DNA of 14,864 bases from Akkermansiaceae bacterium (GTDB lineage Bacteria; Verrucomicrobiota; Verrucomicrobiia; Verrucomicrobiales; Akkermansiaceae). The notes below the pieces were generated by a model that had not been told where the DNA came from, searched no databases, and saw nothing but the letters and a program-made list of their open reading frames with translations. This document shows positions 1-7,241 of the stretch, piece after piece. Position numbers and translations under genes: made by a program. How positions within the stretch are numbered: the first letter of the stretch is position 1; each line of letters opens with the position of its first letter. Location: contig WTJZ01000247.1 in NCBI GenBank assembly GCA_011524615.1, forward strand, positions 1 to 14,864, read 5' to 3'.

Positions 1-2279
1 GGTAATGGGTCGTGTAGGAAGTGGTAGTATTGCTTTTTGATGAGGGTGTCTCCTCCTGATTGGATAGCGTCCTTCCAAGCACGTTGTGAGTATTCGAGTG
101 CTTGGTCGCGGTCTCCGAGGGCGAACTGGATTTCTGCCATGGTGTCGAGGAAGGAGGCGTTACGTGGGTTAGATGCGATGGCGGCGGAGCTGTAGGAGAG
201 GGCCTCGTCGAGTTCGAGTTGTGCGCGGCTGGCGAGCCATGAGGCGGTGTTCTTGAGATTGTGGGCGTTAGGGTAGCGTGCGATGAGGTCTCGGTAGAGA
301 GGGAGAGTGGAGTGGAGGGAGTGCTGGAGGACGGAGGTGAGTCCTTGTTTGACGAGGAGGGGGTAGAGGTCGTCCCCCATGATGCCAGAGCCATTCCACT
401 CCTCGATGAGCTGGAGGGTGATGGGGCGAGCGGTCGCATGATCGGCGAAGGTCTCATCAGCGAGGTGCTGGAGCCAATAGAGGTCCGCCTGATATCGGAG
501 GGAGGCGAGTCGCTGTAGGTAGATATGGCCTGCAGAGGTCTGGAGGAGGGTCTCGTTATTGAGAGCGGTCTTGGTCGCATAGAGGATGCGAGCTTCGGTG
601 AAGATCGCGGCCTGCTGGTAGTTCTTGGCGGCGGCTTGGACGAGAGTAGCTTGCTCGATGAGACGATCCCAGATGAAGCCATTATATTCAGAAGGGGTGG
701 TCACATTGAGCGCCTTGGTGAGGTAGTAGTCAGCGCGCTCGGGGAGATGGAGGGCGAGGAGGATTTTAGCGATCTTGAGTAGGGTGCTGGGGGAGTTGAT
801 CACAGTCTGATCGATGGTGTGGTAGATCTCATCAGCCATCTCGGTGCGTCCGCCATTCTCTAGGATGGCGGCCTTGCGTACCTCGAGGAAGAGTTCATTG
901 TCTTGCCCTGCGTTCGTCATTCTAGCCACAGTGCTGGCGGCGTCGTCCCAGTGGTCGAGGAAGACCTGATGGGTGAGTACCTTATTGAGGAGTTGCCAGT
1001 TCGCCCATTTGGCTTGTTCTGAGAGGTGGTAGTTGAGGACCTTTTCCTTATACCCGAGAGAGTTATAACAGGAGGCGAGATAGGTCTCGCGGAGAGAGTC
1101 ATCGGGATTTCGGATACAGTCTTGGAGGATTTCCTCTAGGATGAACGAGACCCGATCTGAGGTTTGTTGGCTGTAGATATTGCCACCTGTGAGGGCGAGC
1201 ATGAGCTCGATCTTCTCTGGGAGAGTGGTGCGTGGGAGCTTTTGCTGAATGAGGTTCTCGAGGTAGACGTAGATCTTATTGGTAGGGAGGAAGATCGAGG
1301 GGAGTTGGCTGTAGACCTGAGGGCTGACGAACTTGGAGAAGTGAATGGCCTGAATGAAGTACCCCTCTGCATGGAGCTGCGAGATAAAGTCGATCGAGAG
1401 AGAGTTATCAGCAGCGACCGTGTCCCAAATGGGTTCGAGCATCAGGATGAGGTTCTGATCATCACCGAGGCGTAATAGTTGCTTACCGACGGTGAAGAGA
1501 GGGGAGTCGACATTGGTGAACCACCATTGGTCAGGGTGGGTCTGGATGTTCTCCCTGATCCATGACTCACTCAGTGTACGGTCGGAGGGGAAGTCAAAGA
1601 GCTGGAAGAACTCATCGTATCGATAGCGCTCGGTGAGGTATTGAGGGACGAGCTGCTTTTCGGCGCGCGTGAGCTGGTCATAGGCCTGGCTGAGCTGGCC
1701 GTGTGCGATGAGCTCTACGATGTGGCGCGGACGGTCTGACGAGGAGGGCGGGGTGATCTCATCCCATTGTCCAGCTAGACGAGAGAGGGTGTTCGGTACA
1801 ATGGTATCGCTGAGTTCTGAGTACTCTCGTTGCCACCATGCGGCGTAGGTGTCAAAGTCACCACTGAGGAGAGCACGCCCAGCATGATAGGCACTCTCGG
1901 GACTATCCACGAGAGTGTTGACGGTATCGAGGTCACCGGTGGCCTTGAGCAGGGCGAGGTATTGGCTCTGCTCGACAGGGGAGAGCTGATCTTGAGCTCC
2001 GAACTGCTGGAGGTATTGATCTGCTTGCTCATTACAGATCATGAGGTCTGCCCATTTCCGCGAGAGCTCTAGTAGGAGCTTGCCCTCGACTCCCTCGCGG
2101 TCGAGGTCTAAGTGAGGAGCCTGCTGGAGGAGGTAGGCGCGGGAGACGTTACGTTCTTGTAGCTTAGCGCTGTCCATGAGTTTGACGGCCTTGCTCACGG
2201 TGAGAGTGTGCTCGTCTGAGGATTGTGCATGTAGAGAGGCTAAGGAGAGAAAAATAAGGAATGAGGCTGCACGTAACAT
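1..2279 (-). CDS. Secreted TPR-like repeat protein, C-terminus cut off by window edge
   Basis: An uninterrupted minus-strand reading frame of 759 codons runs from an ATG at 2279 to the left edge; I checked it codon by codon and found no stop, so the protein is longer than what is visible. The N-terminus (MLRAASFLIFLSLASLHAQS) is a typical signal peptide: Arg at residue 3, a hydrophobic core and a likely cut after LHA, so the protein is probably exported. Most of the chain is helical-looking and poorly recognisable. Two stretches look like tetratricopeptide repeats: about residues 498-530 (IAKILLALHLPERADYYLTK) and about 705-740 (LDTMAEIQFALGDRDQALEY), the latter with the small-residue, Tyr and Ala spacing usual for TPRs. 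TPR arrays mediate protein-protein contacts; no catalytic domain is seen in the visible part. It is divergent from glnS, with its own promoter-like sequence at 2290-2317. The ATG lies only about 10 bases beyond the -10 box and has no Shine-Dalgarno. Specific function unknown. Confidence 0.85.
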   Translation of the reverse strand, partial: MLRAASFLIFLSLASLHAQSSDEHTLTVSKAVKLMDSAKLQERNVSRAYLLQQAPHLDLDREGVEGKLLLELSRKWADLMICNEQADQYLQQFGAQDQLSPVEQSQYLALLKATGDLDTVNTLVDSPESAYHAGRALLSGDFDTYAAWWQREYSELSDTIVPNTLSRLAGQWDEITPPSSSDRPRHIVELIAHGQLSQAYDQLTRAEKQLVPQYLTERYRYDEFFQLFDFPSDRTLSESWIRENIQTHPDQWWFTNVDSPLFTVGKQLLRLGDDQNLILMLEPIWDTVAADNSLSIDFISQLHAEGYFIQAIHFSKFVSPQVYSQLPSIFLPTNKIYVYLENLIQQKLPRTTLPEKIELMLALTGGNIYSQQTSDRVSFILEEILQDCIRNPDDSLRETYLASCYNSLGYKEKVLNYHLSEQAKWANWQLLNKVLTHQVFLDHWDDAASTVARMTNAGQDNELFLEVRKAAILENGGRTEMADEIYHTIDQTVINSPSTLLKIAKILLALHLPERADYYLTKALNVTTPSEYNGFIWDRLIEQATLVQAAAKNYQQAAIFTEARILYATKTALNNETLLQTSAGHIYLQRLASLRYQADLYWLQHLADETFADHATARPITLQLIEEWNGSGIMGDDLYPLLVKQGLTSVLQHSLHSTLPLYRDLIARYPNAHNLKNTASWLASRAQLELDEALSYSSAAIASNPRNASFLDTMAEIQFALGDRDQALEYSQRAWKDAIQSGGDTLIKKQYYHFLHDPL

Positions 2280-2289
2280 TACGGCAAAT

Positions 2290-2317
2290 ATGATAATTGG
2301 ATGTGATATTTAGTCAA
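2290..2317 (-). promoter_or_regulatory. Sigma70-like promoter for the TPR protein gene
   Basis: On the minus strand a -35-like TTGACT (plus positions 2312-2317) is followed after 16 bp by a -10-like TATCAT (2290-2295); each matches the bacterial consensus at five of six positions. The predicted transcription start falls about 4-6 bases before the ATG at 2279, which would give an almost leaderless mRNA. Assigned by eye only. Confidence 0.5.
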
Positions 2318-2422
2318 TCTAATCTTTGAGCGCCAAGGTGGGTGGAGTTAAGGGGAAGGAAAGTGGAGGGGAGTGAGAATTTAGCGAAAAAAACTTTGCG
2401 CTCATGCGAGTGAGGGTGTGAG

Positions 2423-4117
2423 ATGAGACAAATGAGCGCAGAGCCGGAAAAGTTAGATTTTATACGTCAGATCATCGCTGATGATCTTGCATCAGGTAAG
2501 CATGAGACAACGGTTACTCGATTCCCACCAGAACCGAATGGATACTTGCACATTGGTCACGCCAAGGCGATTTGCCTCAGCTTTGGGATTGCGCAGGAGA
2601 ATCAGGGGACAGGGGCGCGATGCCATCTCCGATTTGATGACACGAATCCTGCGAAGGAAGAGACCGAGTACGTGGAGAGCATCATCGAGGATGTGAAGTG
2701 GCTCGGCTTCGACTACGGAGAGCATCTTTACTACGCCTCGGATTACTTCGAGTTCTTCTATAACTGTGCAGTGCAGTTGATTAAGGATGGGAAGGCTTAT
2801 GTCGATGAGCAGACTCCTGATGAAATCAAGGAGAACCGAGGTAACCTCACGACTCCGGGGCAGGACTCGCCCTATCGTGATCGTCCTGCAGAGGAGTCGT
2901 TAGCGAAGTTCGAGGCGATGAAGTCTGGTGAGATGCCAGAGGGCTCGGCGGTCCTACGCGCTAAGATCGATATGGCATCTCCTAACATGAACATGCGTGA
3001 CCCGATCATCTACCGTATCATGCATGTGGATCATCATCGTACTGGTGATGCCTGGAAGATTTACCCGATGTATGACTTCGCTCATACCTTAGAGGATGCG
3101 CTAGAGCATGTGACGCACTCGCTCTGTACCCTCGAGTTCGAGCTACACAGACCTCTCTATGATTGGGTCGCGGAGAACTGTCCGATCCCGGCGCACCCAC
3201 CTCGTCAGATCGAGTTCTCTAAGCTCGTCTTAACGCACACCGTGATGGGCAAGCGTAAGCTCCGTGAAATGGTCGAGGAAGGCATCGTAGCGGGATGGGA
3301 TGACCCTCGTCTCCCGACCCTCTCAGCGATTCGTCGACTCGGCTATCCACCTGCCGCGATCCGTAATCTGTGTACGACGGTGGGCATTACTAAGTTCAAG
3401 GGCACCACTGATATCGCGGTACTCGAGAAGTGCGTACGTGACGAGCTCAACAAGACGGCGCAACGTCGCATGGGAGTGCTGAATCCTCTGAAGGTGATCA
3501 TCACCAACTTCGAAGAAGGTCACCCTGATGGCGTTCTCTACTGTGAAGCAAATAATAATCCAGAAGACGAGAGCGCAGGTACGCGCCAAGTCCCTCTAAC
3601 GAAGGAACTCTACATCGAACAAGATGACTTCATGATCGATGCTCCTAAGAAGTACTTCCGTCTGAAGCCTGATGGTGCGGTGCGTCTCCGTGGGGGGTAC
3701 ATCATCCTCTGCACAGGGTATAAGCAAGAAGACGACGGAACTGTGAGCGAGGTCTACGTCGAGTACCTACCTAATACGATCGGGCAGTCTCCTCCAGAGG
3801 GGATCAAGTGCAAGACGGCGATCCACTGGGTGAGTGCGGAGCATGCCGTAGACGCAGAGATCCGTCTCTATGACCGACTCTTCACGGATGAGGCTCCTGA
3901 CGAGGTCGAGGGAGGCTTCCGTAGCTGTCTGAATCCTGAGTCACTTCAGGTGATTAGTCAGGCAAAACTGGAGCCGAGCTTCGCTGACGTAGAGCCTGAG
4001 TTTACGTGCCAGCTGGAACGAATCGGGTACTTTACCACGGATCGCTACGATCATGAAAAAGGAGGGAAAATCGTGTTGAATAGAACGATCACCCTCAAGG
4101 ATTCATGGAAGAAGTAG
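2423..4117 (+). CDS. glnS: Glutaminyl-tRNA synthetase
   Basis: Cytoplasmic class I aminoacyl-tRNA synthetase that charges tRNA-Gln with glutamine using ATP. The 564-residue product aligns in my reading over its full length with the E. coli enzyme (about 554 residues). The N-terminal Rossmann catalytic part has FPPEPNGYLHIGHAK with the HIGH signature at residues 43-46, followed by RFDDTNP and YPMYDF. The KMSKS-equivalent loop reads VMGKRKL at 274-280, where E. coli has VMSKRKL, so the serine is glycine here. The C-terminal beta-barrel anticodon-binding domain is present (SRQVP-like TRQVP, IHWVSAEHA, EIRLYDRLF, and NRTITLKDSW at the end). Presence of this enzyme implies direct Gln-tRNA charging. 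An ATG three codons later (2432) is an alternative start; a weak GAGGG lies 7-11 bases before the first ATG, which favours it. The 140-bp upstream region shared with the divergent TPR gene is purine-rich. The uridylyltransferase gene follows after 56 bp. Confidence 0.97.
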   Translation: MRQMSAEPEKLDFIRQIIADDLASGKHETTVTRFPPEPNGYLHIGHAKAICLSFGIAQENQGTGARCHLRFDDTNPAKEETEYVESIIEDVKWLGFDYGEHLYYASDYFEFFYNCAVQLIKDGKAYVDEQTPDEIKENRGNLTTPGQDSPYRDRPAEESLAKFEAMKSGEMPEGSAVLRAKIDMASPNMNMRDPIIYRIMHVDHHRTGDAWKIYPMYDFAHTLEDALEHVTHSLCTLEFELHRPLYDWVAENCPIPAHPPRQIEFSKLVLTHTVMGKRKLREMVEEGIVAGWDDPRLPTLSAIRRLGYPPAAIRNLCTTVGITKFKGTTDIAVLEKCVRDELNKTAQRRMGVLNPLKVIITNFEEGHPDGVLYCEANNNPEDESAGTRQVPLTKELYIEQDDFMIDAPKKYFRLKPDGAVRLRGGYIILCTGYKQEDDGTVSEVYVEYLPNTIGQSPPEGIKCKTAIHWVSAEHAVDAEIRLYDRLFTDEAPDEVEGGFRSCLNPESLQVISQAKLEPSFADVEPEFTCQLERIGYFTTDRYDHEKGGKIVLNRTITLKDSWKK

Positions 4118-4173
4118 AAGTGCTAAAGAATTGAATTTACTTTAATTGAATCAATCACTAAGAATAAACTACC

Positions 4174-5580
4174 GTGAGTAATTCAGCATTGTTTAAAAAG
4201 AAGATGGAAGAGGCGCAGGCGAACGAGGCTGCGGTTAACTGCTTCCTGCGAGCGTTCGAACTGCTAGAACAGGGCACTGACTTCTCTCTCCCTGAGACTG
4301 GGATTGAGGCTGCATGTGCGGTACCTGAGATAGAGGATGTTCAGATAGACGATGCTGCATTACATGCTGAGCTGATTCCTCAGACGGTAGTGATCAAGCT
4401 TAATGGTGGCCTAGGAACAGGGATGGGCCTCCAGATGGCTAAGTCTCTCTTAGAGGTCAAAGGGGGGCAGACCTTCCTCGATCTCATTGCTAAGCAAAAT
4501 GCCTCTCTCTGTGAGGAGACTGGTGAGCAGGTCAAGTTCCTCCTCATGAACAGCTTCAGTACGAGTGAGGATACGAACAAATTCCTTAGTAAGTACGAGG
4601 AATATTCTGATCCTGCTGAGGTGGAGATGATTCAGAACTTTAGCCCTAAGGTACTCCAGGACTCTCTAGAGCCTGCTGAGTGGGGGGCTAATGACCAACT
4701 CGAGTGGTGTCCTCCTGGACATGGCGACCTCTACACCGCGCTTTACGGCAGCGGTTGGTTGGATAAGCTCCTCGCAGCCGGTATTAAGTATGCCTTTGTC
4801 TCCAATAGTGATAACTTAGGAGCGTTCTTGAACCCTGCGATTTTGGCTTACTTCGCGAAAGAGGACTTCCCATTCCTCATGGAGGTGACACGTCGTACAT
4901 CTGCGGACCGTAAGGGAGGCCATCTCGCGGTACGTAAGGATGACGGTCAGCTGCTCTTGCGTGAGGTTGCTCAGTGTCCTGATGAGGATTTGGATGCCTT
5001 CCAAGACATTGATAAGCACCAATACTTTAACACCAATAACCTCTGGCTCCGTCTCGATGTGCTGAAGGAGATGATGGAGGCTCAGGGTGGTTACCTCCCA
5101 TTACCTATCATTACGAATAAGAAAACAGTCGATCCTCGTGATGGAGATTCTCCTGGTGTCTACCAACTAGAGACAGCGATGGGCGCTGCGATCGAGTGCT
5201 TTAAAGGTGCTGGTGCGGTTTGTGTCTCGCGTCGCCGTTTTGCTCCGGTGAAGACGACTGCGGACTTACTCAGCCTACGCTCAGATGCATATGAGACACG
5301 TGATAATGGGCGTGTGATGCTGATTCCTGAGCGTAATGGTAAGCCACCAGTGGTGAAGCTCAGTAAGAACTATAAATTCGTAGATCAGATGGAGGCGCTC
5401 GGTGTACCGTCACTGAAAGGTGCGAAGAGCTTTTCGGTCGAAGGATTGGTCAAATTAGAAGAGGGAGTCGTGATCACTGGTGATGTGAAGATCATCAATG
5501 AGACGAGCGAACTACTCACGATTCCAGCGGGTGAGTATGCAGATATTACTCTGACTCCAGAGAGCTTTGTCGCAGCCTAG
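4174..5580 (+). CDS. UTP-glucose-1-phosphate uridylyltransferase, eukaryotic (UGP/UDPGP) type
   Basis: Predicted to make UDP-glucose from UTP and glucose 1-phosphate, the precursor for glycans and glycogen- or trehalose-type pathways; cytoplasmic. The 468-residue product belongs to the UDPGP family typical of eukaryotes and some bacteria, not to the GalU family. Evidence: nucleotide-binding loop LNGGLGTGMG at 76-85 followed by the conserved AKS lysine, HGDLY at 183-187 and SNSDNLGA at 210-217, in the order and spacing of the family. A C-terminal region rich in beta-strand-like sequence (GDVKIINETSELLTIPAG) fits the left-handed beta-helix of this family. The chosen start is GTG, because the reading frame begins sensibly there (SNSALFKKKMEEAQ); no Shine-Dalgarno is visible before it. 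An UDP-N-acetylglucosamine pyrophosphorylase of the same superfamily is less likely given the motifs. It is probably co-transcribed with glnS, although the AT-rich 56-bp gap could hold a promoter. It ends just before the terminator at 5601-5667. Confidence 0.9.
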   Translation: MSNSALFKKKMEEAQANEAAVNCFLRAFELLEQGTDFSLPETGIEAACAVPEIEDVQIDDAALHAELIPQTVVIKLNGGLGTGMGLQMAKSLLEVKGGQTFLDLIAKQNASLCEETGEQVKFLLMNSFSTSEDTNKFLSKYEEYSDPAEVEMIQNFSPKVLQDSLEPAEWGANDQLEWCPPGHGDLYTALYGSGWLDKLLAAGIKYAFVSNSDNLGAFLNPAILAYFAKEDFPFLMEVTRRTSADRKGGHLAVRKDDGQLLLREVAQCPDEDLDAFQDIDKHQYFNTNNLWLRLDVLKEMMEAQGGYLPLPIITNKKTVDPRDGDSPGVYQLETAMGAAIECFKGAGAVCVSRRRFAPVKTTADLLSLRSDAYETRDNGRVMLIPERNGKPPVVKLSKNYKFVDQMEALGVPSLKGAKSFSVEGLVKLEEGVVITGDVKIINETSELLTIPAGEYADITLTPESFVAA

Positions 5581-5600
5581 GGGGCGAGAGTAGACAAGAA

Positions 5601-5624
5601 CGAGGCGAACTTGGTTCGGCCTCG
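5601..5624 (+). other. Bulged stem-loop ahead of the terminator
   Basis: Arms CGAGGC (5601-5606) and GCCTCG (5619-5624) pair, and inside them GAAC (5607-5610) pairs with GTTC (5614-5617) around a TTG loop, leaving one bulged G at 5618. No T-run follows, so on its own it is not a terminator. It may protect the mRNA 3' end or assist the terminator that begins 9 bp later. Confidence 0.55.
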
Positions 5625-5633
5625 TGGTGAAAG

Positions 5634-5667
5634 GTAGGAAGCGATCTTTGCTTCCTACTTTTGTTTA
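5634..5667 (+). terminator. Rho-independent terminator of the glnS-uridylyltransferase unit
   Basis: Perfect 9-bp stem GTAGGAAGC (5634-5642) and GCTTCCTAC (5650-5658) around a 7-base loop, followed by TTTTGTTTA. Flanking AAAG and TTTT extend the pairing with one G-U. The T-run ends only 3 bases before the ATG of the next gene at 5671. Confidence 0.88.
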
Positions 5668-5670
5668 TCT

Positions 5671-7209
5671 ATGGTAATAGAGAATATGCTTGAGTTTGCG
5701 CCTTTAGGTGAATCTGCATTAATCGTGCGTGTTCAGAGTGAGGAGGAAGTCCTCGGTACACTCGTCGCGTGGAAGCGGGCGCTGGAGGCGAGAGATGGGA
5801 TAGAGGAGTGTCTGCCGGCGTATTCCTCATTGACGATCTTCTTCCGACCAGAGCTATGGACAGCGAGTCAGATCGAGCAGGAGGTCAGAGGATTACCCTG
5901 GAGTACGGAAGAGGTCTCGGGTGAGTTACATGATATTCCTGTGTGTTATGATGGGGCATGTGCTCCCGATATGGAGGCCTATGCGGAGACGGTAGGGATG
6001 ACTCCTGAGGAAGTGGTCGAGATGCATACACAAGCCGAGTACACCGTGGCAGGGATTGGCTTTAGCCCCGGCTTTGCCTTTCTCTCTGGATTGCCAGAGG
6101 AACTCGCGTGTCCGAGACGAGCAGAGCCTCGAATGGTCGTACCAAGCGGTTCGGTAGGCGTGGCGAATGTACAGACTGGAGTCTATCCCAGTGAGACTGC
6201 GGGGGGGTGGAATTTGATCGGTCGAACGAACGTCCCGCTGGTTGATTATGAGGCGGACTTGCCATCTCGCCTCCAAGTAGGGGATCGTGTCAGGTTTGTC
6301 TCTCGGCCAGAATTAGAATTCTCATCCACTTTATCTAAAATGGATAAAGTGGATGAAGCCACTGAGGGAGTGGAGATTTTGGCTCCTGGCTTTTACAGTA
6401 CGATTCAAGATCTGGGAAGACGTCGTGGGCGTGATCAGGGATTACCGGTAGGAGGGGCGATGGATCGTGAGAGAGTGGAGCTCTTGAATGCGCTCTTAGA
6501 TAATGAGTCTGGGGCGGCAGTCATCGAGTTTAGCCAGAAGGGCCCCGTTCTACGGTTTGATCGTGATGCGGTCGTAGCGGTAGGGGCTGCATGTCTGCCG
6601 TCGGTGGATGGAGTGCGGAGGGCACCGTGGTCATTGATTCAGATGAGAGCAGGCCAGACACTGGACTGCGGGGTGATGACGAGTGGAGTATGGGGGTATG
6701 TAGCGATCCGCCATGGGTGGCAGGTGCCTCCGCTCTATGGGAGTGTCTCTGCTCATCCACATCTAGGCATCGGGAGGATTCTGGCTGAGGGAGGGCGTCT
6801 GTGCTATCAATCCTCGACAGTGACACAGGATGGGTTTGGCATCGTTCAGGAGGACAGGGAGCGGAATATGTATCAGTCGGTCTCGGTCGTGGCGGGAGCG
6901 CAGTGGGATTGGTTCTCTCCAGAGCAGCAGGCTCTGTTCTTGAACTCTACTTATGAGATCACGCGCCACTCGAATCGAGTTGGGTATCGGCTCCAGGGGG
7001 CAGCGTTAGAGACGGGTGCTCGAGAGCTGACGAGCGAAGGGGCGAGTAGTGGCACTATTCAGATCACTAATGGGGGGCAACCGATCGTCCTGATGGCTGA
7101 TGCTCAGTCTATCGGGGGGTACCCAAAGATTGCTCACATTTGTGAGCGCGAACTGGGCCGGTTCGCACAGATGCCTGCGGGGAGTCGAGTCAGATTCGCT
7201 CTAGCGTAG
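5671..7209 (+). CDS. Fused 5-oxoprolinase subunits B and C (PxpB-PxpC; KipI-KipA type)
   Basis: The 512-residue product fuses two proteins that are usually encoded separately. Residues about 1-220 match the PxpB/KipI family (carboxyltransferase subdomains C and D): GFSPGFAFLSGLP from residue 130, then RRAEPRMVVPSGSVGVAN, QTGVYP and GGWNLIGRT. Residues about 234-512 match PxpC/KipA (subdomains A and B): GFYSTIQDLGRR, GGAMD at 261-265, LLNALLDN and a late GYPKIAHI. In E. coli, PxpA, PxpB and PxpC together cleave 5-oxoproline (pyroglutamate) to glutamate with ATP; related proteins occur in urea and allophanate carboxylases. No pxpA gene is in this window. The linker (about 211-233) carries an in-frame perfect inverted repeat (see 6322-6356). 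The start could also be the ATG at 5686, which fits the family N-terminus (MLEFAPLGESALIV) and lies farther from the terminator. Followed 32 bp later by the HAD phosphatase, likely in the same transcript. Confidence 0.9.
   Translation: MVIENMLEFAPLGESALIVRVQSEEEVLGTLVAWKRALEARDGIEECLPAYSSLTIFFRPELWTASQIEQEVRGLPWSTEEVSGELHDIPVCYDGACAPDMEAYAETVGMTPEEVVEMHTQAEYTVAGIGFSPGFAFLSGLPEELACPRRAEPRMVVPSGSVGVANVQTGVYPSETAGGWNLIGRTNVPLVDYEADLPSRLQVGDRVRFVSRPELEFSSTLSKMDKVDEATEGVEILAPGFYSTIQDLGRRRGRDQGLPVGGAMDRERVELLNALLDNESGAAVIEFSQKGPVLRFDRDAVVAVGAACLPSVDGVRRAPWSLIQMRAGQTLDCGVMTSGVWGYVAIRHGWQVPPLYGSVSAHPHLGIGRILAEGGRLCYQSSTVTQDGFGIVQEDRERNMYQSVSVVAGAQWDWFSPEQQALFLNSTYEITRHSNRVGYRLQGAALETGARELTSEGASSGTIQITNGGQPIVLMADAQSIGGYPKIAHICERELGRFAQMPAGSRVRFALA
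6322..6356. repeat. Perfect 14-bp inverted repeat inside the PxpB-PxpC linker
   Basis: TCATCCACTTTATC (6322-6335) and GATAAAGTGGATGA (6343-6356) are exact reverse complements around the 7-base loop TAAAATG. It is in frame and encodes the linker peptide around STLSKMDKVDEA between the two enzyme domains. The right arm contains two near-copies of a 9-mer (TGGATAAAG, TGGATGAAG), which gives it a minisatellite look. Confidence 0.85.
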
Positions 7210-7241
7210 ACAGCAGGCATGGTAATTGCTAGGGTTCGGTT

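Noticed and set aside
261..2072. Several plus-strand open frames of 80-103 codons
   Set aside because: They lie opposite the continuous 759-codon TPR frame, have acidic, repetitive composition (Glu, Gly, Val runs) typical of antisense shadows, and resemble no family.
2390..2425. AGCG-AAA...TTT-GCGCT imperfect hairpin in the glnS leader as a T-box or attenuator
   Set aside because: Only about seven broken base pairs, no T-box sequence and no alternative terminator; insufficient evidence.
7132..7147. Perfect palindrome GCTCACATTTGTGAGC, reminiscent of a CRP or Lac-type operator
   Set aside because: It is deep inside the PxpC coding region in frame with conserved residues and has no promoter nearby; a chance 7-bp inverted repeat is likely.
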